From the NCBI RefSeq assembly GCF_902167145.1, contig NC_050098.1:116102207-116166206 (forward strand): a DNA stretch of 64,000 nt, written 5' to 3'. This document shows, piece by piece, positions 34,636 through 45,701 of the stretch. A program made the position numbers and the translations under genes. The notes below the pieces were generated by a model, which was not told the origin of the DNA, made no database searches, and saw only the letters and a list, made by a program, of their open reading frames with translations. Every line of letters starts with the position of its first letter. Positions within the stretch are counted from its first letter, which is position 1. Source of the stretch: Zea mays. Taxonomy: Eukaryota; Streptophyta; Magnoliopsida; Poales; Poaceae.

Positions 34636-36153
34636 TCAATAGATGTGCTTTGACTCTGGCACAGTGCTGTTGACTGTACGAGCTTCGGACTGCTCTCTGA
34701 AGTCCCTCTGGTGTGGAGCATACTGGCTCCCTTCTGGCTGCTGGCCTTGTTGCAACGGAGGTGGAGGCGGAGGCTGTTGCCAGGAAGCTTGAGGCTGACT
34801 CGCCGAAGCAACAGAAACTGCAGGATAATTGCCCACATATTCTGGGATGTAGGGCGAATGATACGAAGCTGTATGCATGACCTGCTTCGGCTGAGCTTGT
34901 TGTGCTGCGGCTTCAGCTATTTCCTTTTGCTTCTGAATAGTAACATGGCACATCCTGGTAGTATGGCCTTTGTTCTCTCCGCAGAACAAGCAAAAGATTC
35001 TTCTCGGTTGATCGCCAAATCTTCCTCCAAAGCCCCTGGCGCCTCTGCCTCTTGGAGCTGGTGGTCGGAAGGAGCTTTGCTGTTGCCCCGAAGCCTGTGA
35101 GGAGCATTGTGGCCTTTGCTGTTGGCTTCCTCTATCATCATTTTGCGTGGAGTTATGAATTGATCTCACGTGCCTCGGGTAGAACCTCCCTCCGAAGCCC
35201 CTGGTCATTTCAGAAAACCTGAAAGCCTCCTCCCTTCTTTGGCGAAAATCATTATCGGCCCGAATGTACTCGTCCATCTTCTGGAGCAGCTTCTCCAAAG
35301 TTTGAGGAGGCTTCCTGGCGAAGTACTGAGCTGACGGTCCTGGCCGAAGCCCCTTGATCATGGCCTCGATGACAATTTCATTGGGCACCGTTGGTGCCTG
35401 TGCCCTCAAACGCAAGAACCTTCAGACATACGCCTGAAGGTATTCTTCGTGATCCTGGGTGCACTGGAACAGAGCCTGAGCAGTGACCGGCTTCGTCTTA
35501 AATCCTTGAAAGCTAGTTAACAACAAGTCCTTCAGCTTCTGCCATGAAGTGATCGTTCCTGGTCGAAGGGAGGAATACCAGGTTTGAGCAACACTTTTGA
35601 CAGCCATAACGAAAGATTTGGCCATGACTGAAGCATTGCCACCATACGAAGATACTGTTGCTTCGTAGCTCATCAAAAACTGCTTCGGGTCTGAGTGGCC
35701 ATCGAATACGGGAAGCTGAGGCGGCTTGTAGGACGGAGGCCAAGGTGTAGCCTGCAGCTCAGCGGACAGAGGAGAAGCATCATCAAAAACAAAATTCTCA
35801 TGATGGAAATTGTCATACCAGTCATCTTCGTTGGGAAAACCCTCCTGATGAAGGTCTTGGTGCTGAGGCCTTCGGTGTTGCTCATCCTGAGCAAGATGAC
35901 GAACTTCTTCAGAGGCTTCGTCTATCTGCCTCTGCAGTTCAGCTAGCCTGGCCATCTTTTCTTTCTTCCTCTGTACTTGTTGATGAAGCATCTCCATATC
36001 TCTGATTTCTTGATCTATCTCGTCCTCTGGTGGTGTCGGGCTGACAGCCTTCCTTTTCTGGCTTCGGGCCTCCCGCAGGGAGACTGTCTCCTGATTGTGG
36101 TCCAGTGGTTGCAGAGCTGCAGCCCCAGTCGCTGAAGCCTTCTTCGGCGCCAT
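34636..36153 (-). pseudogene. gag of element B, one premature stop
   Basis: Start ATG 36153 (MAPKKASATGAAALQPLD). One frame runs to 34636 (about 505 residues) apart from a single TGA at 35422-35424, codon 244, where G has CGA (Arg): a CpG C-to-T change. Domains: helical N-terminal region (IRDMEMLHQQVQRKKEKMAR, about 48-68), gag capsid region (AQTWYSSLRPGTITSWQKLK, about 195-215), zinc knuckle CLFCGENKGHTTRMC (about 388-402, CX2CX5HX4C), and a P/Q-rich tail (QQPPPPPPLQQGQQPEGSQ). In other Tat elements protease follows in the same ORF; here the frame ends at ESKHIY and tandem repeats follow. It could make a truncated N-terminal Gag, or full Gag by readthrough. Confidence 0.9.
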
Positions 36154-36210
36154 AACGAAGGTTTATGATCGCCGAAGGTGTTCAAAAAACTCAGAGTGGA
36201 AGTGAGTTCA

Positions 36211-36227
36211 CCGACGGTGGGCGCCAA
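36211..36227 (-). other. Primer binding site of element B
   Basis: Minus strand TTGGCGCCCACCGTCGG, starting directly at the 5' LTR end. The first 12 bases are identical to the sites of G and F. Confidence 0.72.
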
Positions 36228-36869
36228 TGTTGGGGACTTGTTCTCAAGTGCTATGAGTTAAGAACAAGGCAACATAGAAAATGTTAATCGTTAAAGTCCT
36301 TCGTCCTTCGAAGCATTATTTCCCTTAGGATATAATGGTTTATGGACGAAGGTTATGAAGGACGTACCTTCATAAATTCATTAAACAATGACGAAGGATG
36401 AAATATAAAGAATATAAAAGACAACATGAACAATTATATATTATTATCAGGCATAAACAGAAATATCATTGAATTACAAGTATACCTTCAATTGGAAGGA
36501 GATGACAGTACAAGCGTGACGCAAAAAGCGAATGCCAAGTCAGCGTGAACAGTACGGGAGTACTGTTCACCTATTTATAGGCACGGGACGCAGCCCGTGC
36601 AAAATTACATTAATGCCCTTTACACTCGATAATAATTCTATAGTAATCTGTCAAGGTCTAAATAGCCTTTTCATCTTTAAGTCGGTTTCACCTGCTGCTG
36701 TCACGCCGAAGCTTTCCTGCTTACACCTTCGGCGCTTCACCAACCTTCGTATTATTCTGGTCTACTGTGATGCCTGACTTGAGTCCGAAGATACCTGTTC
36801 ACACATTATACTCCAGAAGCACTATTAAACCTGTTTTTGAGGACCTTCGGATGCCGAAGGTTCCCAACA
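36228..36869 (-). repeat. 5' LTR of element B (642 bp)
   Basis: Near-identical copy of 29505-30146. Minus-strand TATA CTATAAATAG (36571-36580) is followed by a perfect hairpin (36545-36570): arms GTGAACAGTAC and GTACTGTTCAC with a 4-base loop. Confidence 0.93.
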
Positions 36870-39420
36870 TCAGTCCTCCAATCTTCACTGTGCACTGGTG
36901 AGATTGTAAGCACTACTCGCTCCATGAGCTCGACTGAAGGTGCTTTTATTGTTTCAAAAAATACTTCCGAAGGTAACGGGAGTTCCTGTGTTGCTGACTT
37001 GGCTAATAGGTCTGCATGTTCATTTTCTCCTCTTGGGATATTCTTTACAGAGAAGCCTTCGAAAGAGGCTTCCATTTTTCGGACTGTGTCCAGATACTTT
37101 TCGAGCTTCGGATATCTTGCTCTATTGCTTTTGTCAATGTGGCCTGTAATAACTTGTGAGCCAGATTTGAGGATTGCCCTTCTTATTCCCATTGCCTTAA
37201 GCTTTCGAAGCCCCAAGAGAAGGGCTTTGTACTCTGCAATGTTATTTGTGCAGCTGAACTCCAGTCTTGCTGCGTAGCAAGTTCTGATCTTAGATGGTGA
37301 AATTAGAATGGCGGCTGCTCCTACGCCAAAGGTTCCCCATGACCCATCACAAAACACTATCCAAGCTTCATCATCCTTTATTCTTTCTTCGTCCTGAGCC
37401 CCTGGCGTCCAATCGGCAATGAAGTCTGCTAATGCCTGAGATTGAATTGAAGATCTATGAACATAATCTATGGTGAATTCATTCAATTCTGTAGCCCATT
37501 TCCCAACTCTTCATGTGGCTTCTCTGTTCCTTATTATGTCCTTGAGAGGCTGAGAAGAAGGTACTACGATATGGTATGACTGGAAATAGTGTCGAAGCTT
37601 TCTGGAGGCCATCAATACAGCATATAGTACCTTCTTTAACTTTGTGCAGTTTTTCTTTGATGGACTAAGGACTTCAGAGATGAAGTATACTGGCACTTGC
37701 TTCTTCGCTTGGCCATCTTGCTTTTCTTGCACCAACGCTGCGCTAACTGCAGCGTGAGAAGCAGCTACATATAGCAACAATGGGGTTCTGACGAAGGTGG
37801 GGTTAAAGTTGTCAGCTCTATTAAGTATTGCTTCAGCTCTTCGAAAGTTTTTTGCTGAATTGGTCCCCACTGGAAGACTTTGGCTGACTTCAAAACTTCA
37901 AAGAATGGCAAGTTCCTTTCCACCAATCTTGAAATAAATCTGTTCAATGAAGCTAGTCTTCCTGTCGGCCTTTGGGCGCCTTTTCTTGACTTCGGTTACT
38001 CCATCCAAAGTATTGCTTCTATCTTGCTTGGGTTTGCCTCAATTTCCTTTGTTGACATGAGACACCTAAGAAACTTCCCTTTCTTCACCCCGAAAACACA
38101 TTTTTCGGGTTGAACTTGAGACCTGCCTTTCTAAAATTAGCAAATGTTTCTTGTAGATCAGCTATGTGATTTTCTTGTTTAGTACTTTTGACTATGATAT
38201 CATCAACATATATTAGAACGTTCCTGTCAATTTGTGAGCAAAGGACTTTAGCAGTCATTCTGTTGAAGCTTCCTCCAGCATTCTTGAGCCCCTCAGGCAT
38301 CCGAAGGTAGCAGTAGGTCCCACTAGGGGTTATGAAGCTTGTCTTGGGCTCGTCTTCTTTCTTCATCCAGATTTGATGATAGCCGGAATAGCAATCCAAT
38401 AGACTCATGAGCTCTGAAGTAGCTGCTGCATCCACAAGAGAATCTATTCTTGGTAATGGGAACTCATCCTTCGGACATGCCTTATTGAGATCTGTAAAAT
38501 CAATGCACATTCTCCACTTTCCATTAGCTTTCTTCACCATCACAGTATTGGCCGGCCACTGTGGATATGTTACCTCTCTGATTACACCAGCATTCAGAAG
38601 CCTTTTGACTTCGTTTCATGCACCTTCGGCTTTATCATCGGACGTTTGCTGAAGCTTTTGTTTTCTTGGCCTGATAGTCGGATCTACATTAAGTGAATGC
38701 TCGATAACATCTCTGTTAACACCACACAGATCATTGGCTGACCAAGCAAAGACATCCTTGTTGTTGAACAGAAACCTCAACAGAGTTCTTTCTTGTTCAT
38801 TAGACAATTGAGATCCCAGCAATACCTTCTGCCCAGCTATGTCTTCGCATAAAAGCATGGGCTTCGGTTGATCTACCGAGGCGGCTTTATATCTTTTGTT
38901 CTTATACTATTGATGGGCTTCAGCTTCATGTATATTATGAATGGCCTTTGAATCTGACCAGTTCCCTTCGACTCTTCTAGCAGTCTCTTGACTCCCATGC
39001 ACAGCTATGGGGCCTTGGTCTGATGGTATCTTCATTCATAGATATGCTGGATGAAGTATTGCTTCGAAGGCGTTTAATGTTCCTCGTCCAATGATTGCAT
39101 TGTAAGGGTACTCCATATTAAGATTGTCAAAGACAACTTGCTCTGTCCTTGTATTGTGAACATAGCAGAAGGTAATCGACATTGTTATCTTGCCAAGTGC
39201 TACTATCTGCCTTCCTCCAAAGCCACAGAGGGGATGTGTTGCATCATGTATCTTATCATCTTGCTCTTGCATCTGCCTGAAGGCTTTTGCGAAGATGATA
39301 TCGGTTGCACTACTTGTGTCTACAAGGACATTGTGAACTAGAAACCCTTTGATAACACAAGATATGACCATTGCATCATTATGGGGGTAGTCCTTGAGTT
39401 GAAGGTCCTCCTGAGAGAAG
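36870..39420 (-). pseudogene. Protease, reverse transcriptase, RNase H and second RNase H of element F
   Basis: Read on the minus strand from about 39420. Protease: VLVDTSSATDIIFAKAF, where the expected G of the DTG/DSG box is changed; it continues to NAIIGRGTLNAF. RT: KANGKWRMCIDFTDLNKACP, DCYSGYHQI, SFNRMTAKV and catalytic YVDDII (about 38200). First RNase H region: VYFISEVLSPSKKN (about 37680). Second, archaeal-type RNase H typical of Tat elements: WIVFCDGSWGTFGVGAA, NNIAEYKALLLGL, RGENEHADLLAKSA (37010-37370). It ends at 36870 where B is inserted; integrase continues at 29500. Stops lie near 38615, 38084 and 37511, with frame changes around 37950-38090. Gag is not present upstream. Confidence 0.88.
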
Positions 39421-39476
39421 GTGATTGGAATGTGTGACCATTTGGATTTGATGAAGGGTCCTTGTACTCCAACATG

Positions 39477-39608
39477 TTATAACCTTCTTTGTGCCTCTTT
39501 TTTCTGCTTCTTGTTAGCTGACTCAGAACTTGAACCGCCCGTGATTGGGAGCACCAGCTTCATAGCCGAAGGTGCCATGGCTTGAGCTCCTTGCGAAGCC
39601 ATTGTCAT
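39477..39608 (-). CDS. Short leader ORF of element F in the place where gag is expected
   Basis: ATG 39608 reads MTMASQGAQAMAPSAMKL for 43 codons to a stop at 39477. It starts about 40 bases after the LTR end, where gag starts in G and B, and a basic stretch (NKKQKKEAQRR) ends it. Protease-like sequence follows in another frame within about 100 bases. It may be the remnant of a gag N-terminus after deletion, or a genuine short leader of a pol-only element. It shows no similarity to the gag of G or B beyond this position. Confidence 0.4.
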   Translation of the reverse strand: MTMASQGAQAMAPSAMKLVLPITGGSSSESANKKQKKEAQRRL

Positions 39609-39648
39609 TGTTGTGGTCGGAAGTGAGTTCACCGGAGGTGGGCGCCAA

Positions 39649-40263
39649 TGTTGGTCACTTGTTCTCAAATGTTGTGAATTAAGAATAAGGCAACACCATT
39701 GTTAAGTATTAAAGACCTTTGTCCTCCGAAGCATTATTTCCTTTTAGATTCAATAATCATCGGACGAAGGTCATGAAGGACATGCCTTCATCATGTTATA
39801 AATAAATAAGAATGTAAAGAGATGAATACAACAAATATTACTCTTTAATTCATTCGTACTTGTACTTCGTAAAACATGTATGAATATCGACAAAATTCAT
39901 ATTTCATTGATACCTTCGGCTCGCTTGAAGGGGAAGACGCGAGAGAGATTACAATTCAGCATGAACAGTATTGTGTTACTGTTCATCTATTTATAGCCAC
40001 GGGACGCAGCCCGAGTAAAATTACATTCATGAACCTCAACATTTATTTATAGACATAGCATAGACTACCAAGGTCTATCTATTCTTTTCCTCTTCTGCTT
40101 GATCTGAACCAAAGCTGATGGTAGCTTCGGCATTTGGCATTGTTGCTTCTACGCAAGGTCTTCGTCTTGAGAACCTTTGGTAGAGGAAGGGAAGACTTCT
40201 GTATCACTTTGCCGAAGGTGTTTTTGTCTTGAGGACCTTCAGCGGGGAAGAAGACCCCCAAAA
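39649..40263 (-). repeat. 5' LTR of element F (615 bp)
   Basis: TGTTGGTCAC to GACCCCCAAAA, where the last CA became AA. The primer site TTGGCGCCCACCTCC (minus) begins directly left of 39649. Paired with 16010-16627. Confidence 0.88.
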
Positions 40264-42647
40264 GAAGCATCGTGAACACATCGACCAGAAATAATAATAC
40301 AACTATTCCAGTCCAACCTAGTGGATGTTTCAAGTGTGGTGAACTTGGTCATTGTGCCAACAATTGCCCTAAGCGCAACCCACAGACACCCTAGAGGAAC
40401 AACAGTTAAAGGGTTGATCAGACTACACATGCTCGTGGTACTGCACAGAACAAGACTTCACAGAACCAGAGTAAGGGAAGAATCAATCATGTGATAGCAG
40501 AAACAGTTCCTGAGGATGCCGACGTGGTGTATGATATGTTCCTTATTAACTCCATACCTGCATCAGTTTTATTTGATTATGGAGCATCTCACTCTTTCGT
40601 AATGAAGTCATTTGTGGAAAAGCATAATATATCAAACTATCCTTTGAAGAGGAAACTATTAATTAGATCACCAGGAGGTGAACTTAGAGCCATTCACTTG
40701 TGCCCTTAGACTAAGCTTGAGATTAGAGGAATAAGCTTTCCAGTAGAGCTGGTAATCTTGGAATCGAGTGGAATCGATGTGATACTTGGAATAGACTACT
40801 TAACCAAGTATGATGGAGTAATATCTTGTGCTAAGAGGACGGTCACATTAACTAGTCCGCAAGGAGAAAGAACCGAAGTCAATGTTAGTATGCCAATAGA
40901 AGAAGAAGCCATGGTAAATCAATTGGAGGATAAATCTTTGGAACACATCAGAATAGTGTGTGAATACCCAGACATATTTCCAGAGGAATTACCAGGTATG
41001 CCACCTGGTCGTGATATAGAATTTTCTATTGAATTATTACCCGGAACTGCACCGATTTCAAAAAGACTTTATAGAATAGATGTCAATGACTTAGTCAAAC
41101 TGAACAAACAAATAGAAGAATTACTAGGAAAAGGTTTTATTCGCCCAAGTTCGTCTCCTTGGAGAGCCCCAGTTCTATTTGTGAACAAGAAAGATGGTTC
41201 GAGAAGAATATGTGTCGATTACAGGAACTTGAATGAAGTAACAATTAAGAACAAATACCTGTTACCTCGGATTGAAGATTTGTTTGATTAGATGAGAGGA
41301 GCTAAGGTATTCTCAAAAATAGATCTAAGATCAGGCTATCATCACTTGAAGATTCGAACTAAAGACGTACCTAAGACAACCTTCACTACAAGATATGAAC
41401 TATATGAGTTTTTGGTTATGTCATTTGGATTAACCAATGCACCGGCTTACTTTATGAACTTGATGAATAAAGTATTCATGGAATATCTTGACCAGTTTGT
41501 GGTTGTGTTCATCGACGACATACTCGTATACTCTCAGAATGAAGAAGCACGTGAAGATCATCTGAGACTATTTCTACAAAAGCTTCGTGACAACCAGTTG
41601 TATGCAAAATCCTCAAAGTATGATTTTTGGCTTAAGGAAGTTACTTTCCTAGGTCATATTATCACATATGGAGGAATCAAGGTAGATCCCAATAAAATAA
41701 TTGAAATATTAAATTGGAAGCAACCAACAGATGTGTCCAAGATCAGGAGTTATCTTGGATTGGCAGGATATTATAGAAGATTTATTGAAGGCTTCTCCAA
41801 AATAGTGAAACCCCTTACTTCACTGCTGGAGAAAAGTAAAGAGTTTAAGTGGGATGAAGCATGTCAAAAATGTTTTGACGAGTTAAAGGAAAAGCTAACC
41901 ACTGCACCATTTTGGTAATGTATGATATTCACAAAGGATTCGACGTGTATTGCGATGCATCACACCTAGGACTTGGATGTGTATTAATGCAAGAAGGAAA
42001 AGTAATAGCTTATGCCTCAAGACAGTTGAGAAAACATGAAAAGAATTATCCTACGCATGATCTGGAATTAGCTGCTGTAGTGCACGCTTTGAAGATTTGG
42101 AGGCATTACATGATTGGAAATAAGTGCAAAATTCTCACGGATCACAAAAGAATACATATTCACTCAGAAAGAACTCAACCTAAGACAGAGAAGATAGCTT
42201 GAGTTATTCAAAGAGTATGATTTGGATATACAGTATCACCCAGGAAAAGCAAATGCACTAGTAGATGCTTTGAGTCGTAAAGGTCAAATGAAGAATGTTA
42301 GTACCTATTTGATGCCACAGGAATTATGTTGGAAAATGGAACAACTCAACCATGGTATTCTTAATAATATGGAAGCAACAGTTATGGAAGTTGAATCCAC
42401 TTTGAAACAAGAGATTCGTAAAGGACAGGAATCCAATGAGAAAATCAAGGAAATTAAAGCACAAATTAATTTGGGAAAGACCTAAGATTTCGCAGAAGAT
42501 GAACAAGGCACAATATGGTTCAAAAACAGAATCTGTGTACCAGAAATCAAGCACCTACGCCAAATTATTTTTAATAAGAAGCTCATGATTCGGCTTATTC
42601 TATTCACTCTGGAAGTACTAAGATGGACCAGGATCTGAAGGAAAAGT
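40264..42647 (+). pseudogene. gag C-terminus, protease, RT and RNase H of element E
   Basis: Begins with the gag zinc knuckle CFKCGELGHCANNCP (CX2CX4HX4C, about 40335). Protease: VLFDYGASHSFVMKSF (G for the usual T in the DTG box context) and [70 protein letters not shown], catalytic FIDDILVYS (about 41510). RNase [17 protein letters not shown] and [20 protein letters not shown], then DIQYHPGKANALVDALSRK. These are chromoviral signatures. Damage: stop at 40708 region (after HLCP), TAG at 41289-41291 (FD-MRG), a frameshift near 41915 and near 42170. Element D interrupts at 42647 and integrase continues at 59382. Confidence 0.9.
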
Positions 42648-44339
42648 TGTCACACCCGGTTTTAGAAGGCAAACCGATTGCGAACCATGTACGTGCTAGG
42701 ATAAGCAATTCACGTACACAGCAGTTACATAACTGGACATCATCACACAGTGCTCAAATAATAACATAAAAGGGAAATAATAGTCGATTACATCATATGT
42801 CTAAGACATCCACAAAGTCTTTACAATAATCAAAGTGCGGAAAAGAAACGTAGATACACGCGGCCTTCACAGGAAGCCGACTGGGGGTTGCCGCTAACCC
42901 ACGTCTAGAACTCGTCATAATCTTGGAACTCCTGGAAGTCTCCTTCCACGGCTTCATCTTCTCCTGAGCAGTGGTTGCAATGCTGACAACCTAGAGAAGG
43001 GGGTGGTTTGGTGTGTAGAGCAAGGGTGAGTACACATCAACATACTCAGCAAGTGTCCTGTTTGGCTGTAGTGGACTAGCTTTATGTGAGGGTAAGTCAA
43101 GCAGTTGCTTTTAGTTGGTCAGATTATTATTACTAGTAGAGAAAGCCAAGTTTTAGAATTAACTCACCTTATTAACCCAAAAGTACCCTTTCCAAACGGA
43201 AAGAATACCACTTATCATCACCAGAGTCAATACCAAAACCATCATTCTCATTGCCACCTGTAATCCTAACATCTCTGATCAAGTGCCACTAATCAATGGA
43301 GCTCCCTTGGCCGCTCATAACCGTGAGCACGGCTGATATATCAGTTTTCAAACACTTTATAGAGGTTGCGCACTTTACCCACAAGCCATGATTGCCTTTC
43401 TGCCCAGAGATCATGACTCTCCATTGATCACTACCAAGGTGACCCAGCAGGGTATCACTACGTAGCCTTTACAAAGATTCCCTGGGGCTGTAGCCGCCCG
43501 TTAGGTTTCCTAAATGCACTGCACTCCTCCCCAAGGGGCGAACCAAACTTGGCGGAGCGAGCCGCATACACCGAGCCCCATTAACGGCACGACGGCTAAG
43601 CGAACTACACCCCGGTTCCTCTAATTATTCAGCTAAGGGCGTCCCACTCTACCCTCATGGTTGCACTGTTTTCCCGGGCGGTCATCCAACGAACAGGTCC
43701 TTACGGAGAGGCACTCGAGAAACCGCTCGAGCCCCCTTAAATGCCACAAGAATAACATCATAATAAAGAAGGGAAACATCGTATCATTAGTAAATCTCAT
43801 CATGTTCATTGATTAGTGTTGAACATTAGCATAAAGCTAAACAATAATAATCCAACCCAAATAGGTAAACAAGGACATGAATAACAAAAGCTAGTCAATC
43901 CTTAAGTATAATTGTGTAAACGCAGGAAGTGAATTATAGAATGTATAGGACAAAGATAGGTCAAGGGACACTTGCATCCACCAACCAGCTGTTGCTCAGG
44001 GGCTTCTCCTGCGAGTTCTTCGGGCTCTTCAACCAGATCGTTCTCTATACGAGTTCAAACATACATTCCACACATTTAATACCAAAAGAATAGTACACCA
44101 TACAATGGAATGCAATAAATAAACAGACGTTCAACGCGGGGCTCGCAATTACGGTTAAGCGAGAAAGAGGAAATGACGGTCGAGTCTACGGTCGAGAAGC
44201 GATCACGTTACATAATTATAAATTAAACCACTTGTTTAACAGAAGGGCATTAATTTGGCCACTGCGTTTAGCATAAAGTAAGGTCATGTTCCACATTTAA
44301 TCATTTTAAATAGATAAAGATGAATGAAAGGGAGTGGTC

Positions 44340-44640
44340 GCACGGCGAAACGCGCGACACATCATTTAAAATTAATTAAGAAATAAACGACTCGCTGCAC
44401 AACAGAGCGTGCAACGAGATTCTTGCATTAATTATAGATAAACGTTAAGTGTTGCGCGACGAAACGCACGATGGCTTACGTCAACAGAACTGCATTTAAA
44501 ACGAATCATCGTGCGACGAAGCGCGCGACCCAGCACCTTAATAAATATGAATTTAAAATGAATCGTCGTGCGACGAAGCGCGCGACGCAACACATCGACT
44601 AAACTAAAATTAAAATGTATTAAGACGAGGGTTGCACGTC
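44340..44640. repeat. Diverged tandem units in D LTR: AT-rich/GCGCGCGAC alternation
   Basis: Four to five units of roughly 60-65 bp alternate ATTTAAAATGAATCGTCG and GCGACGAAGCGCGCGAC. The same array lies in the other LTR (57990-58270) with substitutions. Confidence 0.6.
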
Positions 44641-45330
44641 GCGCGACTACGGTCGCACGCGCGAGAGCACGCTGCGTGTGCTGAGGGCACGCGAACCGTG
44701 CAGGCGCGCGGGCTGTCGGTGCATGGGCTCGGGCAGGAGCGCGCGAGGGCGCGGCCGGGGGCGCGGCCAGGGACGCGGCCGAGGGCGGGGCCGGGGCGCG
44801 GGACGCGGGGGCGGGGCGCGGGGCCGGGCTCGCCGAAGAGGGGCCTCGCCGGGGAGGGCCGGGGACGGGCTCGCCGGGGAGGGGTGCGGCGGGGCAGGGG
44901 ACGCGACGGGGCAGGGCCACGGCGGGGAAGGCCGCCGGGGAGGGGCTCGCGGCGGGGAGGCGGCGCGACGGAGGCGGGCTCGCCGAGGAGGGGACGCGAA
45001 AGGGGCGGGGCTCGCAGGGGAGGGGAGGGCGCGCGGGCAGGGCGCGCGAGCAGGGGAGGGCGCGCGGGCAGGGCGCGCGAGGAGGAAGAAAGGGAGGGGG
45101 AGGGAGAGAGAGAGGGAGAGGGAAGGGGAGGGAAAGCTCACCTCGGGGATCCAAACTCCGGCGATCACCGTCTCCAAACCCTAGGGCACCACGGGGAGAG
45201 AGAGATAGAGAGATGGGAGAGGGAGAGGGAGGTTGCTGCGCGGGAGAAATCAAATGAGAAAAAGAGATCAGGGGAGGGGGGCGCGCGCATGGGGAGGGCA
45301 GGGGGCGCCAGGGGCGCGCGGGCCGAGCTG
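44640..45330. other. Extremely GC-rich, G-run-rich block in D LTR
   Basis: Dense GGGG runs on the plus strand (such as GGGGAGGGGC and GGCGGGGAGG) separated by short loops, with many CpG sites. It is repeated in the second LTR (58280-59070). It is C-rich on the sense strand of D and may act as a CpG-rich regulatory region. Confidence 0.6.
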
Positions 45331-45665
45331 GGTCAGGCCAGACTGGGCTGGGCCGGGCTGGGTCACACCGCGGGTCAAACCCCATGACACGCACAACCAC
45401 CAATCGGAATCCGATCGCGAACCGAAATCCCAAACGGGACGAGACGAACACGCGACTAACCACGACATCAAACAAAGAAATATGCTTCAGCATGATGCAA
45501 CACCCATGACACTTAGGTTTTGTTTACACATGACACGGACACCCGACACTATATTGCTTTGAAATTGGGAAGAAGGAGCAAAACGAGAAAAGGAAAGAGA
45601 GTAACGCCTGATATTGGTGAGTAAAAAGAAGAAAAAATTCTACCCCCCAAATTCAGGGAATTACA

Positions 45666-45685
45666 AACCTATCCCCCTTAAAAGA
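45666..45685 (-). other. Polypurine tract of element D
   Basis: Minus strand TTTTAAGGGGGATAGGTT directly before the 3' LTR. Preceded by TCGAGGGCGAGATTC, like the end of element H. Confidence 0.75.
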
Positions 45686-45701
45686 ATCTCGCCCTCGAGA
45701 T

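Larger units (their letters stand above)
29505..36869 (-). mobile_element. Element B: young Tat-type gag-only LTR element with an intact opposite-strand gene
   Basis: LTRs 29505-30146 and 36228-36869 are 642 bp each and differ, by my hand count, at only two positions. The perfect TSD TCAGT lies at 29500-29504 and 36870-36874. It inserted into pol of element F between the second RNase H and integrase. It carries gag on the minus strand and the PF04195-like gene on the plus strand, converging on a tandem-repeat spacer. No pol is present. At 1.3e-8 substitutions per site per year, two differences suggest about 0.1 million years. Confidence 0.94.
16010..40263 (-). mobile_element. Element F: Tat-type Gypsy element with pol and opposite-strand gene but no gag, carrying nested G and B
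   Basis: LTRs 16010-16627 and 39649-40263 are flanked by GAAGT (16005-16009) and GAAGC (40264-40268), a TSD with one change. The sense strand is minus. Without G and B, the order on the minus strand is: LTR, primer site, a 43-codon leader ORF, protease, RT, RNase H, a second RNase H, integrase, tandem repeats, the opposite-strand gene, LTR. By hand count the LTRs differ at about 40 of 615 positions, so F is clearly older than G and B. There is no room for gag between primer site and protease (about 230 bp). Confidence 0.88.
42648..45665 (-). repeat. 3' LTR of element D (3018 bp)
   Basis: TGTCACACCCGG to GGGAATTACA on the plus strand. It contains CTGATATATCAG (43333-43344), an array of GCGACGAAGCGCGCGAC-type units (44340-44640), and a very GC-rich block (44640-45330). 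Long open frames in the GC-rich block are artefacts of composition. Confidence 0.9.

Noticed and set aside
44632..45387. Long open frames on both strands in the GC-rich block (also 58090-58976)
   Set aside because: Stop codons are rare at this base composition, frames are open on both strands at once, and the predicted proteins are A/P/R/G repeats without domains. They are LTR artefacts.
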